DNA from: Brevibacillus centrosporus
GTDB lineage: Bacteria > Bacillota > Bacilli > Brevibacillales > Brevibacillaceae
Reading direction: 5' to 3'
Length of the DNA stretch: 64,000 nucleotides
Assembly (NCBI RefSeq): GCF_003710815.1
Contig: NZ_RHHP01000028.1
Coordinates: forward strand, 1-64,000
Made by a program: the position numbers and the translations under genes
The notes under the pieces: model-generated
The model's input: only the letters and a program-made list of their open reading frames with translations
Told to the model about the DNA's origin: nothing
Databases searched by the model: none
Part shown: in pieces, positions 38,305 through 47,742 of the stretch
How the letters are laid out: each line of letters starts with the position of its first letter
How positions within the stretch are numbered: the stretch's first letter is position 1

Positions 38305-38431
38305 CGGGAAGCTTTTTATAGGAATCGTACTGGATTATTTGGCAGTCGAGTAGCTTTGGATGGAACACATAACCGACAGCCCGTCTTTCACCCGTTAAGA
38401 GGCAGGCTGCCTTTCTTCCTTCATCCATTCA

Positions 38432-38466
38432 AAAAAAAGACCACGCAGCAAATGCTGGTGACCTTT
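38432..38466 (-). terminator. Terminator of the racemase gene
   Basis: On the minus strand GGTCACCAGCA pairs imperfectly with TGCTGCGTGGTC, followed by eight T residues. Confidence 0.65.
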
Positions 38467-38483
38467 TGTAGCCATATCGGTTG

Positions 38484-39179
38484 CTATTTTTCCAGGGCAG
38501 CTTCCACAGCGGCAATCGCGTGAATCTCTGTCGTATCGTACACCGCCACAGAGCAGTCCGTTTGTGTAATCAACAGACCGATTTCCGTGCACCCGAGGAT
38601 TATGGCCTCCGCGCCTTCTTCGATCAGTTTATCGATGATGCGCAGGTAAACCTGCTTTGACTCCTCACGAATGATGCCCCGGCACAGCTCCTCGTAGATG
38701 ATCGCATGCACAGCCTCTCTTTCCGCTTCATCGGGGAGCAGTACCTCCAGCCCGTGCTCCTGCTGCAGACGACCGGTATAAAACGCTTGCTCCATCGTAA
38801 AGCGTGTGGCGAGCAAGCCGACTCGTTGATACCCGTCCGCTTTGATCTTGCCCGCTGTCGCATCCGCGATGTGAATAAACGGCAAAGAAGAAGCCCCCTG
38901 TATCGCATACGCCAGCTTGTGCATCGTATTGGTGCAAAGGACGATCATGTCTGCTCCTGCTGCCTGTAGACTGCGAGCGGCATTCGCCATATGCGTGCCA
39001 GCTTCCTCCCACTTTCCTGCATGCTGCAGCTCTTCTATCTCAGCAAAGTCGACCGAATACAGGATGCATTTCGCCGAATGCAAGCCTCCCAACCGATCTC
39101 TCACCGCTTCGTTCACCTTTTGATAGTACATCTGGGAAGACTCCCAGCTCATGCCGCCGATCAGTCCAATTGTTCTCAT
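38484..39179 (-). CDS. Aspartate/glutamate racemase family protein
   Basis: The 231-residue protein belongs to the Asp/Glu/hydantoin racemase superfamily. MRTIGLIGGMSWESSQMYY opens the protein; LCTNTMHK and LGCTEIGLLI hold the paired catalytic cysteines. It is closest to the YgeA/aspartate racemase type. The start at 39179 has GGAGGGGGAG upstream. It would interconvert D- and L-amino acids, substrate unknown. Confidence 0.88.
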   Translation of the reverse strand: MRTIGLIGGMSWESSQMYYQKVNEAVRDRLGGLHSAKCILYSVDFAEIEELQHAGKWEEAGTHMANAARSLQAAGADMIVLCTNTMHKLAYAIQGASSLPFIHIADATAGKIKADGYQRVGLLATRFTMEQAFYTGRLQQEHGLEVLLPDEAEREAVHAIIYEELCRGIIREESKQVYLRIIDKLIEEGAEAIILGCTEIGLLITQTDCSVAVYDTTEIHAIAAVEAALEK

Positions 39180-39230
39180 TCCCACTCCCCCTCCATGTTC
39201 TCATTCTTCCTGTATCTTCTCATCGTTCTC

Positions 39231-40097
39231 TCATTTCTCCTGCCCTGATACCCCTCGAAATTCCGTCTTTACCCAAGCCCTCCCCTTGCTCGTGTCGAGT
39301 GAGGTATCAAGCGGAATCCCCAGCTCTCGGGCTTTTTCAGCAGACAAGATCTCCCCATGTACCAGCTCGGGAGCATAGCCGAAATCTTTCGCCATGCTCC
39401 GGCAAAACGTGTAGTAGCTCGCTTTTTCCTCCGGTCCCAAGTGAAGGGTGCCTTTGTGCGAGCTTGTCACGAGCTCTGCTACTGCACGGCCCAAATCCTC
39501 CACATGAACGAATGACTTGTACAGATTTTCAGTGCGTACAACTCCTCTGCCTTCCTGAAGCTCGCTGACCAATGCCTTTGTCCGTTTGTCCCAGATGCCT
39601 TGCACATTCTTTCCATAGATGGGCCCAAAACGCAGAATGAGGTGATGATCATGCTGTTCACGTACCATCTGCTCCCCCATGATTTTGGCCAGGCAGTAGC
39701 CTGCCAGTGGATTTCTTTCATCCAGCAGCTCCCATTCTTCTTGCTCGGTGAACGGGCCTGGCTTATTGCCGAACACGCCATCCGTGGAAAGATAGATCAA
39801 TTTTGCCTGTTTCGGTATATGGGCGAGCAGTACCCGCATGCCTATTTCGATCAGCTCTTGGGCATCCGCGCTATCATTCCCCCGAAGGGCCCATATGAGG
39901 ACGTCCGGTGAAGCTGCAGAGACCAGCGCCGCAAAAGTCTCTGCGTCCTTCACATTGACCCGAGTCCATCCCGGCTGGATCGCGCCCGAAAAGCAGGTGG
40001 CGACGACTTCATGCTCTTGGCTCGTCCTCAGGCAGCTGTCTATTTGCGCCCCCAGATAGCCGCTTCCCCCCAGCAGCAGGATCCGTTGCCTTTTCAT
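39231..40097 (-). CDS. RmlD-like NAD(P)-dependent sugar epimerase/reductase (SDR)
   Basis: The 288-residue protein is an extended short-chain dehydrogenase. The Rossmann motif is LLLGGSGYLGAQI. The catalytic pattern is YLSTDGVFG followed by YCLAKIMGE (YxxxK). It resembles RmlD or a nucleoside-diphosphate-sugar reductase, but no dTDP-rhamnose genes are nearby. The start at 40097 has GGGGAAGGG upstream. Confidence 0.82.
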   Translation of the reverse strand: MKRQRILLLGGSGYLGAQIDSCLRTSQEHEVVATCFSGAIQPGWTRVNVKDAETFAALVSAASPDVLIWALRGNDSADAQELIEIGMRVLLAHIPKQAKLIYLSTDGVFGNKPGPFTEQEEWELLDERNPLAGYCLAKIMGEQMVREQHDHHLILRFGPIYGKNVQGIWDKRTKALVSELQEGRGVVRTENLYKSFVHVEDLGRAVAELVTSSHKGTLHLGPEEKASYYTFCRSMAKDFGYAPELVHGEILSAEKARELGIPLDTSLDTSKGRAWVKTEFRGVSGQEK

Positions 40098-40208
40098 CGC
40101 ATCCCTTCCCCTTCCTCTGTCCATTCCCTGTTTATTCCAGTACAATATACCTCAGAGAGCCCACCATGATCTACCAAAAAGAGGAAGGTCCGAGAGGGGG
40201 ATGTTACC

Positions 40209-41138
40209 ATGAGTAAAAAAATCGTGCTGGCTGGCGGCTCCGGCTTTCTGGGAAACGCCTTGGCTGATTTTCTCGCTGCAAAGGGATTTGAGGTCGTAAT
40301 TCTGACTCGAGGGAATTCTCGGGCAGCTGGATCTATCCGCTATCTGCAATGGGATGGCGCGACAAGAGGAGCTTGGACAGATGCAATCGATGGCAGCTAT
40401 GCCGTCATCAACTTTACCGGCAAAAGCGTCAACTGCTTGTACACGCCCAAAAACAAAGAGGAAATCATTCGTTCTCGCCTGGATTCCGTGCGAGTCCTGA
40501 CCGAAGCGATTCTGGCAAGCGCAAAGCCTCCCGCTGTCTTTGTGCAAGCCGGCTCTCTCGCTATTTTCGGCGATACGCTGCAGGAATGCGACGAGAATGC
40601 CCCGCATGGCACAGGCTTTTCCGTGCAGGTTTGCCAGCGGTGGGAGCAGGCGTTTTTTGAACGCGAGCTGACGCATACACGCAAGGTCATGCTGCGGATC
40701 GGCTTTGCGCTGGGGAAAAATGGCGGTGCCCTCGAGCCTCTCGCCAAGCTTGCTTCGATGCGACTCGGCGGCACTGTCGGCAGTGGGAATCAATACATTA
40801 GCTGGCTGCATGTAGATGACTTGAACGAGATGTTTTTCTATGCCATGGAAAACGAGCAGGTCAGCGGCATCGTCAATGCTACGGGTCCAAAGCCGGTTAC
40901 CAACCGTGAGTTCATGCAGACACTTCGCAAGGTATTGAACAAGGGCTGGGCTCCTCCGACTCCTGCACCCTTCGTCTGGCTCGGCGCTTATCTAGTCATG
41001 CGAACGGACCCTAGTCTCGCTTTGACTGGCCGCAATTGTGTCCCGGCGAAACTGCTAGAGAGCGGCTTTTCCTTTGGTCACATCGATCTAGAGGCAGCGC
41101 TGCGAGATCTGCTCGTACCGGAGAAGGCCAACGCGTAA
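40209..41138 (+). CDS. TIGR01777 family epimerase (YfcH-like)
   Basis: The 309-residue protein has the Rossmann motif IVLAGGSGFLGNALA and, later, VINFTGKSVNCLYTPKNKEE and the C-terminal DUF1731-like region (GWAPPTPAPFVWLGAYLVM). This is the YfcH/SDR39U1 pattern. Substrate unknown. It is divergent from the RmlD-like gene, about 110 bp away. Confidence 0.9.
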   Translation: MSKKIVLAGGSGFLGNALADFLAAKGFEVVILTRGNSRAAGSIRYLQWDGATRGAWTDAIDGSYAVINFTGKSVNCLYTPKNKEEIIRSRLDSVRVLTEAILASAKPPAVFVQAGSLAIFGDTLQECDENAPHGTGFSVQVCQRWEQAFFERELTHTRKVMLRIGFALGKNGGALEPLAKLASMRLGGTVGSGNQYISWLHVDDLNEMFFYAMENEQVSGIVNATGPKPVTNREFMQTLRKVLNKGWAPPTPAPFVWLGAYLVMRTDPSLALTGRNCVPAKLLESGFSFGHIDLEAALRDLLVPEKANA

Positions 41139-41154
41139 GCTCTCTGTAGAAAAT

Positions 41155-41196
41155 CAAAAAAGGCAGCGATAGACCTTTCCGTCATTCGCTGCCTTT
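41155..41196. terminator. Bidirectional terminator between the SDR gene and selO
   Basis: AGGCAGCGA pairs with TCGCTGCCT, with T-runs on both sides. Confidence 0.85.
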
Positions 41197-41208
41197 TCGT
41201 ATTGTGCC

Positions 41209-42681
41209 TTAGGTCCCGCAATAGGTTTGATAAGGATAATGCGAGGGTGCAGGCAAAGCCGCGTACTCTTCCTGATCGGTCGTATACGCAAACGGCCTTG
41301 CAAGCACGTCCAGCAGCCTTTCCAGCACGCTGAAATCTCCTGTCACTGCCGCGTCCAACGCTGCCTCTACGCGATGGTTGCGAGGGATGACAGCTGGATT
41401 GTTCTGGCGCATCAGCTGCAGAGATTCCTCCTTGGACTGCGGCTGTCTGTCCCACCTTGCTTGCCATTGCCCCAGCCATTCGGTAAATTCCGGTGTGCCA
41501 AACATCGCCGACTCTTGCGGCTTATCCAGCGTGAGGGCTCGGAACGTATTCGTATAGTCGGCTTTCTCTTTTTCCATCAATTTGAGCAAGCTCTCTACAA
41601 GCGATCCGTCCTGCTCCTCTTCCGTAAAGAGCCCCAGCTTCGCCCTCATCCCATTTAGCCATTCCCCCGTATACTGCTCGGCAAAACCTGCAAGTGCTCC
41701 TTCTGCCGCTTTGACTGCCTGCTCCTGATCGTCATGCAGCAGCGGGAGAAGCGTTTCCGCAAATCTCGAGAGATTCCACACGGCAATATACGGCTGATTC
41801 GCATAGGCGTAGCGCCCCTGCTCGTCAATCGAGCTAAAGACGGTGGCTGGATCGAACGTGTCCATGAAGGCGCACGGACCGTAGTCAATGGTTTCTCCAC
41901 TCAGGGCCATGTTGTCAGTGTTCATCACGCCGTGAATGAAGCCGACCAGCTGCCATTTGGCAATCAGCGCAGCCTGCCGTTTGATCACTTCTTTCAGAAG
42001 GAACAAATAGCGGTTTTCCCCCTCGTCCGGTTTCGCAAAATGCCTCTCGAGGTTGTAGTCCGCCAAGGCCTGCAGCTCCTCCTGAGTCCCCCATTTGGCG
42101 GCATATTGAAACGTGCCCACGCGAATATGGCTGGCAGCCACACGAGTCAAAACGGCACCGGGCAAATACGTTTCGCGAATGATATTCTCGCCCGTGGTCA
42201 CGACAGCCAGGCTGCGCGTGGTAGGAATCCCAAGAGCGTGCATCGCTTCGCTGATGATGTACTCGCGAAGCATCGGCCCAAGTGCCGCGCGCCCGTCGCC
42301 ACGCCGGGAATAAGGCGTCCGTCCCGCCCCTTTCAGCTGAATGTCAAACCGCTGTCCATCCGGTGTCACTTGTTCGCCGAGCAGGACCGCCCTGCCATCC
42401 CCCAGCATCGTAAAATAGCCGAATTGATGCCCGGCATAGGCTTGCGCCAGCGGCAGAGCACCTTCGGGAATCTGGCTGCCTGCAAGAGCTTCCACGCCAT
42501 CCTCCCTTTTCAGCGCATCACTATTTAACCCAAGTGAACCTGCCAAAGCTTCATTCAGGATGACCAGCTTTGGCGAGCGAGCAGGGGTTGGCTGTTGCTC
42601 GGTAAAGAAGGTTTGAGGCAAACGAGCATAACTGTTGTCGAAATTCCATCCAGCACTGCGACCTGCTTTTTTCTCTGTCAT
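41209..42681 (-). CDS. selO: Protein adenylyltransferase SelO/YdiU
   Basis: The 490-residue protein is a SelO pseudokinase-fold enzyme that AMPylates protein Ser/Thr/Tyr residues. Motifs seen are [21 protein letters not shown] (glycine-rich region), [16 protein letters not shown] and the metal-binding [20 protein letters not shown]. Bacterial versions lack the selenocysteine of animal SelO; the C-terminus here is YQTYCGT, with Cys near the end. Length is normal. Confidence 0.92.
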   Translation of the reverse strand: MTEKKAGRSAGWNFDNSYARLPQTFFTEQQPTPARSPKLVILNEALAGSLGLNSDALKREDGVEALAGSQIPEGALPLAQAYAGHQFGYFTMLGDGRAVLLGEQVTPDGQRFDIQLKGAGRTPYSRRGDGRAALGPMLREYIISEAMHALGIPTTRSLAVVTTGENIIRETYLPGAVLTRVAASHIRVGTFQYAAKWGTQEELQALADYNLERHFAKPDEGENRYLFLLKEVIKRQAALIAKWQLVGFIHGVMNTDNMALSGETIDYGPCAFMDTFDPATVFSSIDEQGRYAYANQPYIAVWNLSRFAETLLPLLHDDQEQAVKAAEGALAGFAEQYTGEWLNGMRAKLGLFTEEEQDGSLVESLLKLMEKEKADYTNTFRALTLDKPQESAMFGTPEFTEWLGQWQARWDRQPQSKEESLQLMRQNNPAVIPRNHRVEAALDAAVTGDFSVLERLLDVLARPFAYTTDQEEYAALPAPSHYPYQTYCGT

Positions 42682-42831
42682 TGTAACTCCTTTTTCTATG
42701 CGTCATTGGGTTTGCAGCCTTCTATTTCTGCACAGAATTGCCCTTATTATTGTTTACTTTTGCCATTCTATTATAACGTGTTTCGTGCACCAGACGCGTG
42801 CCCTTTCCGCTTTCAAAGTGTAGGGAATGAA

Positions 42832-42862
42832 AAAAAGCCTCCCTGCATGAGGAAGGCTGATC
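42832..42862 (-). terminator. Terminator of the amine oxidase-aldehyde dehydrogenase operon
   Basis: On the minus strand AGCCT-CC...GG-AGGCT is followed by seven T residues. Confidence 0.8.
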
Positions 42863-42888
42863 GCACCTTGCTGTAATCTTGCTCTCTT

Positions 42889-44361
42889 TTATACCCCGTA
42901 CCAGTTCAGGCCTTGCTTGCCCAGGTCGACCCAGACGCTCTTCGTATGCGTATACATGTCCATCGCCTGCATCCCCAGCTCGCGACCAAAGCCGCTCTGC
43001 TTCGTACCGCCAAACGGTGTGGTGCTGTCGAGCATGGAATACGTATTAATGTACACCGTTCCTGCGTGCAGGCCACGTGCCATGCGATGTGCGCGTTTCA
43101 AATCGTTGGTCCAAACACCGGAAGCGAGTCCATAGGTCGTTTCGTTAGCCAGACGGAGCGCGTCCTCTTCGTCCTTGAAGCGAATGACCGAGATGACCGG
43201 ACCAAAAATTTCTTCACGGGCAATGGTCATGTTGTTCGTCACATTTTCAAAGATGGTTGGTGTGAAGAAATAGCCGGTGCCTGCCTGCGGATTGCGTTTG
43301 CCGCCCAGCACGAGGTTGGCTCCTTCCTCCAGTCCCTTTTCTACATAGTGCTCGATCCGCTCCAGCTGAGCCATCGATACTTGTGGACCCATTTGCGTGG
43401 CAGGATCGAGCGGGTTGCCGACCCGAATGGTTTGCGCCTTTTTGCTGAAAGCATCCAAGAAGCGGTCGTAGACGCTGTCCTGTACGAACAGACGAGAACC
43501 CGCCGCGCACACTTGGCCTTGCGCAAAGTAAATTCCGAAGAGGGCGCCATTCACGGCATCGTCCAGCTCTGCGTCGGCGAAGACGATGTTTGGCGATTTG
43601 CCTCCAAGCTCAAGTGTTACAGGCTTGAGATGCTTGCTTGCCGCCTGCATGATCAGTCTGCCTGTCGAGGTAGAACCCGTAAAGGCGATTTTGTCTACAT
43701 CCGGATGAGAAGACAGCGCGTCTCCCGCAACGGCGCCGAACCCGGGAACTACGTTGATTACGCCATCCGGGATTCCCGCTTCCTGAAATACCTTTGCCAG
43801 CTCCAGCATGCTGATCGGCGTCTGCTCCGCCGGCTTGATGACGATGGTGTTGCCCGCTGCCAGAGCCGGAGCCAGCTTCCACATCGCCAGCATGAGCGGG
43901 AAGTTCCACGGCACGATCGCTCCAATGACGCCTAGTGGCTCTCGCAGCGTGTAGTTGAAGCGATTCCCAGGAGAAGCCAGCGTCTCTCCCTGCACTTTGT
44001 TGGCGAGTCCCGCGTAGAATTCCAGCACATCGATGGTTGCGGGCATCGCAATGTACTTCGTTTCGTTGATCGGCAAGCCGTTGTCACTGGACTCTACCTC
44101 TGCGAGATAATCGAGCTTCTCCCACATTTTTTGTGCGGCACGGTACAGCAGCCTGCCGCGATCACTTGGCGCCATTTCCGCCCAAGCTCCGGTTTCAAAC
44201 GCTTTGCGCGCAGCTTTTACCGCCAGATCAACGTCCTGCGCCCCCGCTTCAGCCACCACGCCGTTTACTTCTCCCGTCGCCGGATTGAACGAATCGAATG
44301 TCTTGCCTGACAAAGCATCTACCCATTTTCCATCAATGAACAATTGGTATGATTGTGCCAT
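42889..44361 (-). CDS. Aldehyde dehydrogenase
   Basis: The 490-residue NAD(P)-dependent dehydrogenase has VPWNFPLMLAMWKLAPAL, KPAEQTP, LELGGKSPN (catalytic Glu) and GQVCAAGSR (catalytic Cys). It starts 45 bp after the amine oxidase stop codon and shares its transcript. It would oxidise the aldehyde released by that oxidase, such as phenylacetaldehyde or a related aryl aldehyde, to the acid. Confidence 0.92.
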   Translation of the reverse strand: MAQSYQLFIDGKWVDALSGKTFDSFNPATGEVNGVVAEAGAQDVDLAVKAARKAFETGAWAEMAPSDRGRLLYRAAQKMWEKLDYLAEVESSDNGLPINETKYIAMPATIDVLEFYAGLANKVQGETLASPGNRFNYTLREPLGVIGAIVPWNFPLMLAMWKLAPALAAGNTIVIKPAEQTPISMLELAKVFQEAGIPDGVINVVPGFGAVAGDALSSHPDVDKIAFTGSTSTGRLIMQAASKHLKPVTLELGGKSPNIVFADAELDDAVNGALFGIYFAQGQVCAAGSRLFVQDSVYDRFLDAFSKKAQTIRVGNPLDPATQMGPQVSMAQLERIEHYVEKGLEEGANLVLGGKRNPQAGTGYFFTPTIFENVTNNMTIAREEIFGPVISVIRFKDEEDALRLANETTYGLASGVWTNDLKRAHRMARGLHAGTVYINTYSMLDSTTPFGGTKQSGFGRELGMQAMDMYTHTKSVWVDLGKQGLNWYGV

Positions 44362-44406
44362 CTTAATCTCCCCCGATTCCCATTTGATTGATCTTACATG
44401 GCAGCG

Positions 44407-46713
44407 CTACTTTTTCTCAGGCAAGTCCAAGGTAGGTGTCTGATCGAAGAAATTCCACGGCTTGAGCATCGCGTGCACCCACTCCGTCGGCATGATCGGC
44501 CATTCCTCTGCCCGAGCTACGTGCGTCGTGCCCGTGGTCATCCACACCACATTATCTGTGTTCTCGATGGAGTCGTTGTTTGCGGTAAACTCCTTCAAGC
44601 CTGTATCCGTCTTCGCACGGTTCGGGTATTCTCCCTCTGGATAGCGCTCGTCTGGATTGTATTTGGTGACCCAGATTTGTTTGTCCATAAAATTCACGCG
44701 GTTGTACAGCCACTCGTCCTTGCTGAACATAGCTCCTTTTGCCACCGGATGTGTTCCTCCAGCGTACGGCATGATCTGATAGGAAACCGGATTTCCGACT
44801 TTGTTTTCCTTGGAAGGATTGCTCAGCAGGCGAATCGTGGACGGGTCAAAGGTCTGGATTGCGTCCTGCTCCGTGGTCACGGTCTTTTGCTCGGTAACAA
44901 TCACGCTCTTGCGCGGGCCACCTGCTGTATTTTCGGCGATCTGCGGATTGACCTCTGTCAACGTATTGTTCTCGCCATCCACATCGAGATCGAGGCGGAA
45001 GTTGTAAATGTGCTGGTGAGTCGTTCCGACGATGTTGTGATCGATCAACGTGCCGTAGCGGGTATCCTCCTTCGCAGTCGGATCGTGCATCGTGGAGGAT
45101 TTCACGGCCTTCACTGCTTCGATACCTGTCGCGCCCACATCGATCTTGATCGTTCCGTTCGGAGACAGGATCCAGTCGAAAATGTAGTCGTAGTTGCCCA
45201 CAGTACTGATCCAGCGAACGACCAGCTCACGGCGCTCGCGGCTTACGTTGTCTTTTCCCATCTCCTGGTGCTTGAATTCCGGTCCGGCGTATTGCTCAAA
45301 GATCGCCATGGCATTTGGAATCGTGTACGGGTTTCCGTCGTTGTCCGAGATGGTCGCCTCGAGCAGCTGCGCGTTATCCGGTACGTCCGTGCCCTTTTCC
45401 AGCGGAGAGGTCAATACTCCCATCCCGTAGTCCCCGGAGTCCAGATACGCTTTGAAATACCAGCCCACGTCCGGATCGCCATAAGGAACAATCATCCCGC
45501 CCAGCGAGCCCTCGTACATGATTTTGCGCTTGATGCCATTGTCGTTGTACGTCATCGTCGACAGGACGGGACCTACGCGTGAATCCATCCGGAGGTGGAA
45601 GTCCCAGTTGCCCCAATGGATCGTATTACCGTCAAAGCTGTAGTTTTTCCCTTGCGGCTCCGTGATCGTGAGCGGCTTGACGTTTTGCTTCGCTTGCTGG
45701 CTGCGGCCATCGTAAGGAGTCGGCTTCAAAGGCACCGGGATTACGCCTGCGTCTTCGATCTTGATCACTTTCTTTTGCTCCAGGTCCACGATAGCTACCA
45801 GATTTTCGATCGGGTGCGCCCAGTAGTTTCCGTCTCCCACATCCAGGTAAGAGACGACCTTCAGCAGACGCAGGTCCTGCTTCAAGCCATCTGCCTCGTT
45901 GAAATACCCGACGGTGAGCGGAGTCGCAACTACCTTTTTCACGTCATTGATCCCCCGTTTTTTCAGGGCATCCGCATACTCACTGCTCTGCTCGATTGCG
46001 GCTTGGACAGTCTGGAAGTCATCCAAGATGACCATCCCGTGTGCCCCCTCGACTTCCTTCCAGGAGACGAGCTTCTTCGTCGCGAGGTTTACCTGTGCCT
46101 CGATGACCTTTTTGCCATCCAGCATCACGACATTCGCTTCTCTCTCAAATGCGCCCTTTTGCCCGTATACCCAGCTCCATACCTTGCTTTTTTCCGGCTC
46201 CTTCAACGAGATTTGCGTAAAGCGCATGCTCTGTTTATAGGATTCGGACGCTTTGACAGCGCTTACAACACTGTTAATCTCTTCTGCTGTCAACGGATTC
46301 AATGGATGCTCCACCTTTTGAACCGAAACCGTCTGATCCAGCTCGGATTGGAATACTTCGTTGAGGAAATGATGCGTTACGTACAACGATCCATTTTTAT
46401 AGACAACGGGCGCCTCCAGCTGGATAGAAGTACCATTTACCAGCACCTGTGACTGATTCGGCTTCAATGTTACAATGGTGCCATTCCGCTTCACTTGCGC
46501 CGTTTGGGTTTTGCTATCCCAAGCAACGGTTCCCCCGAATTCCTCCACCATCGCCCGGAGTGGAAGGTATTCTGCCTCTCCGCCATGTGCATTTGCCTTC
46601 TGCGCGAATGGCACTGACGGCGACAGCGCAAAGGTCAAAGCCGTTCCTAACGCTGCCGTGGATAGGACGAGTTGTTTTGGCAGCTTCTTTCTTTCGCTTT
46701 TCTGTGGATGCAT
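44407..46713 (-). CDS. Copper-containing primary amine oxidase
   Basis: A signal peptide (about residues 1-40) is followed by an N-terminal copper-amine-oxidase-like stalk (LPLRAMVEEFGGTVAWDSK) and the full catalytic domain. The topaquinone precursor Tyr is in VGNYDYIFDW. Copper ligands are in THQHIYNFRLDLDVDG and, near the C-terminus, in TTHVARAEEWPIMP. The catalytic Asp is in YLDSGDYGMG. It deaminates primary amines to aldehyde, ammonia and H2O2 outside the cell. The start at 46713 follows GGGGGG. It forms an operon with the aldehyde dehydrogenase. Confidence 0.93.
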   Translation of the reverse strand: MHPQKSERKKLPKQLVLSTAALGTALTFALSPSVPFAQKANAHGGEAEYLPLRAMVEEFGGTVAWDSKTQTAQVKRNGTIVTLKPNQSQVLVNGTSIQLEAPVVYKNGSLYVTHHFLNEVFQSELDQTVSVQKVEHPLNPLTAEEINSVVSAVKASESYKQSMRFTQISLKEPEKSKVWSWVYGQKGAFEREANVVMLDGKKVIEAQVNLATKKLVSWKEVEGAHGMVILDDFQTVQAAIEQSSEYADALKKRGINDVKKVVATPLTVGYFNEADGLKQDLRLLKVVSYLDVGDGNYWAHPIENLVAIVDLEQKKVIKIEDAGVIPVPLKPTPYDGRSQQAKQNVKPLTITEPQGKNYSFDGNTIHWGNWDFHLRMDSRVGPVLSTMTYNDNGIKRKIMYEGSLGGMIVPYGDPDVGWYFKAYLDSGDYGMGVLTSPLEKGTDVPDNAQLLEATISDNDGNPYTIPNAMAIFEQYAGPEFKHQEMGKDNVSRERRELVVRWISTVGNYDYIFDWILSPNGTIKIDVGATGIEAVKAVKSSTMHDPTAKEDTRYGTLIDHNIVGTTHQHIYNFRLDLDVDGENNTLTEVNPQIAENTAGGPRKSVIVTEQKTVTTEQDAIQTFDPSTIRLLSNPSKENKVGNPVSYQIMPYAGGTHPVAKGAMFSKDEWLYNRVNFMDKQIWVTKYNPDERYPEGEYPNRAKTDTGLKEFTANNDSIENTDNVVWMTTGTTHVARAEEWPIMPTEWVHAMLKPWNFFDQTPTLDLPEKK

Positions 46714-46879
46714 GAAAGATCCCCCCGCTTGTTCGTGTTTACACACTCATTGTAGGGGCAGGCTGCGACAAATGTATTGTAAATTTCGGAACTATCAGTT
46801 TCTTGGCGTTTATATCATACTATTGGTAGCTATGTATCACGCGTGAACCTGACGATTTTGTAAAGGTGGTTATGGATGA

Positions 46880-47686
46880 ATGAATCGCTTTGAAATCGCC
46901 GCCAATCTACCTCCTGTGCAGTACGGGTTTCGTCTGGAAACCAGCAGCTATCAGGAAAAGCTCGTCCCTTATCAAGGCCAGACCGTCCTCTATTACCAAT
47001 ACGTTATGGGAACGTCTGTCCATGCCATTCGCGTCGTACCTGATGGCTGCATGGATGTGCTGATCTGCTGTGATCCCCTTCGCCCTCATTCCCTGATGTG
47101 CGGGACCATTCTGAAAGGGGAAACCATTCCCTTTCATGCTGGCGCCACCTATTTCGGTGTACGTCTCACGCCCTTGCAAAGCTTGTATCTGTCCCCCACT
47201 CCGTTTCGCGATCTGATCGACCGTCAGCCAAATGTGAGTGACGTCATGCATGGAGCTGAAAGTCTCTGTGATGACATCGCGGAGCTGGAGCTGTTTGAGG
47301 AGCGCATCGCGCATTTCGAGAAATATTTGCTGCCGAAGCTGCTGTCATCCGAGCAGCCTACTGGACTGCTTCCCTATTGCTTGCAGCAAATCTATCAATC
47401 CAAAGGGAACGTGACTGTCGATACTCTCGCAGATGACATCGGCCTATCCAGCCGCTATATCCGCAAAAAGTTCGTCGACACACTCGGGCTCTCGCCGAAG
47501 CAGTACAGCCGCATCACTCGCTTTCAAAATACACTCTCTGCCATGATGAACCGGACGAGCACTTCGGGAACGATCGCCAACGAGCATGGCTACTACGATC
47601 AGGCTCATTTCATCAAGGATTTCAAGCATTTTAGCCTGTTCACTCCGATGCAGATCATCATGCTTTTGCAAACTCCCCCACTCTAG
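46880..47686 (+). CDS. AraC family transcriptional regulator
   Basis: The 268-residue protein has a sensor-like N-terminal domain (about residues 20-140) with VVPDGCMDVLICCDP, and a C-terminal AraC helix-turn-helix pair. LADDIGLSSRYIRKKFVDTL and ANEHGYYDQAHFIKDFKHF are the two recognition motifs. It is transcribed divergently from the amine oxidase gene, 166 bp apart, and is the likely activator of that operon. AAAGGTGG lies upstream of the start. Confidence 0.88.
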   Translation: MNRFEIAANLPPVQYGFRLETSSYQEKLVPYQGQTVLYYQYVMGTSVHAIRVVPDGCMDVLICCDPLRPHSLMCGTILKGETIPFHAGATYFGVRLTPLQSLYLSPTPFRDLIDRQPNVSDVMHGAESLCDDIAELELFEERIAHFEKYLLPKLLSSEQPTGLLPYCLQQIYQSKGNVTVDTLADDIGLSSRYIRKKFVDTLGLSPKQYSRITRFQNTLSAMMNRTSTSGTIANEHGYYDQAHFIKDFKHFSLFTPMQIIMLLQTPPL

Positions 47687-47699
47687 TCCCTGCAGACAG

Positions 47700-47730
47700 C
47701 AAAAAGTCCACCTCAGATAAGGTGGACTGC
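47700..47730. terminator. Bidirectional terminator between araC-type gene and the permease
   Basis: GTCCACCT pairs with AGGTGGAC, loop CAGATA, flanked by an A-run on the left that gives a T-run on the minus strand. Confidence 0.8.
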
Positions 47731-47742
47731 TGATCCTTCCTC

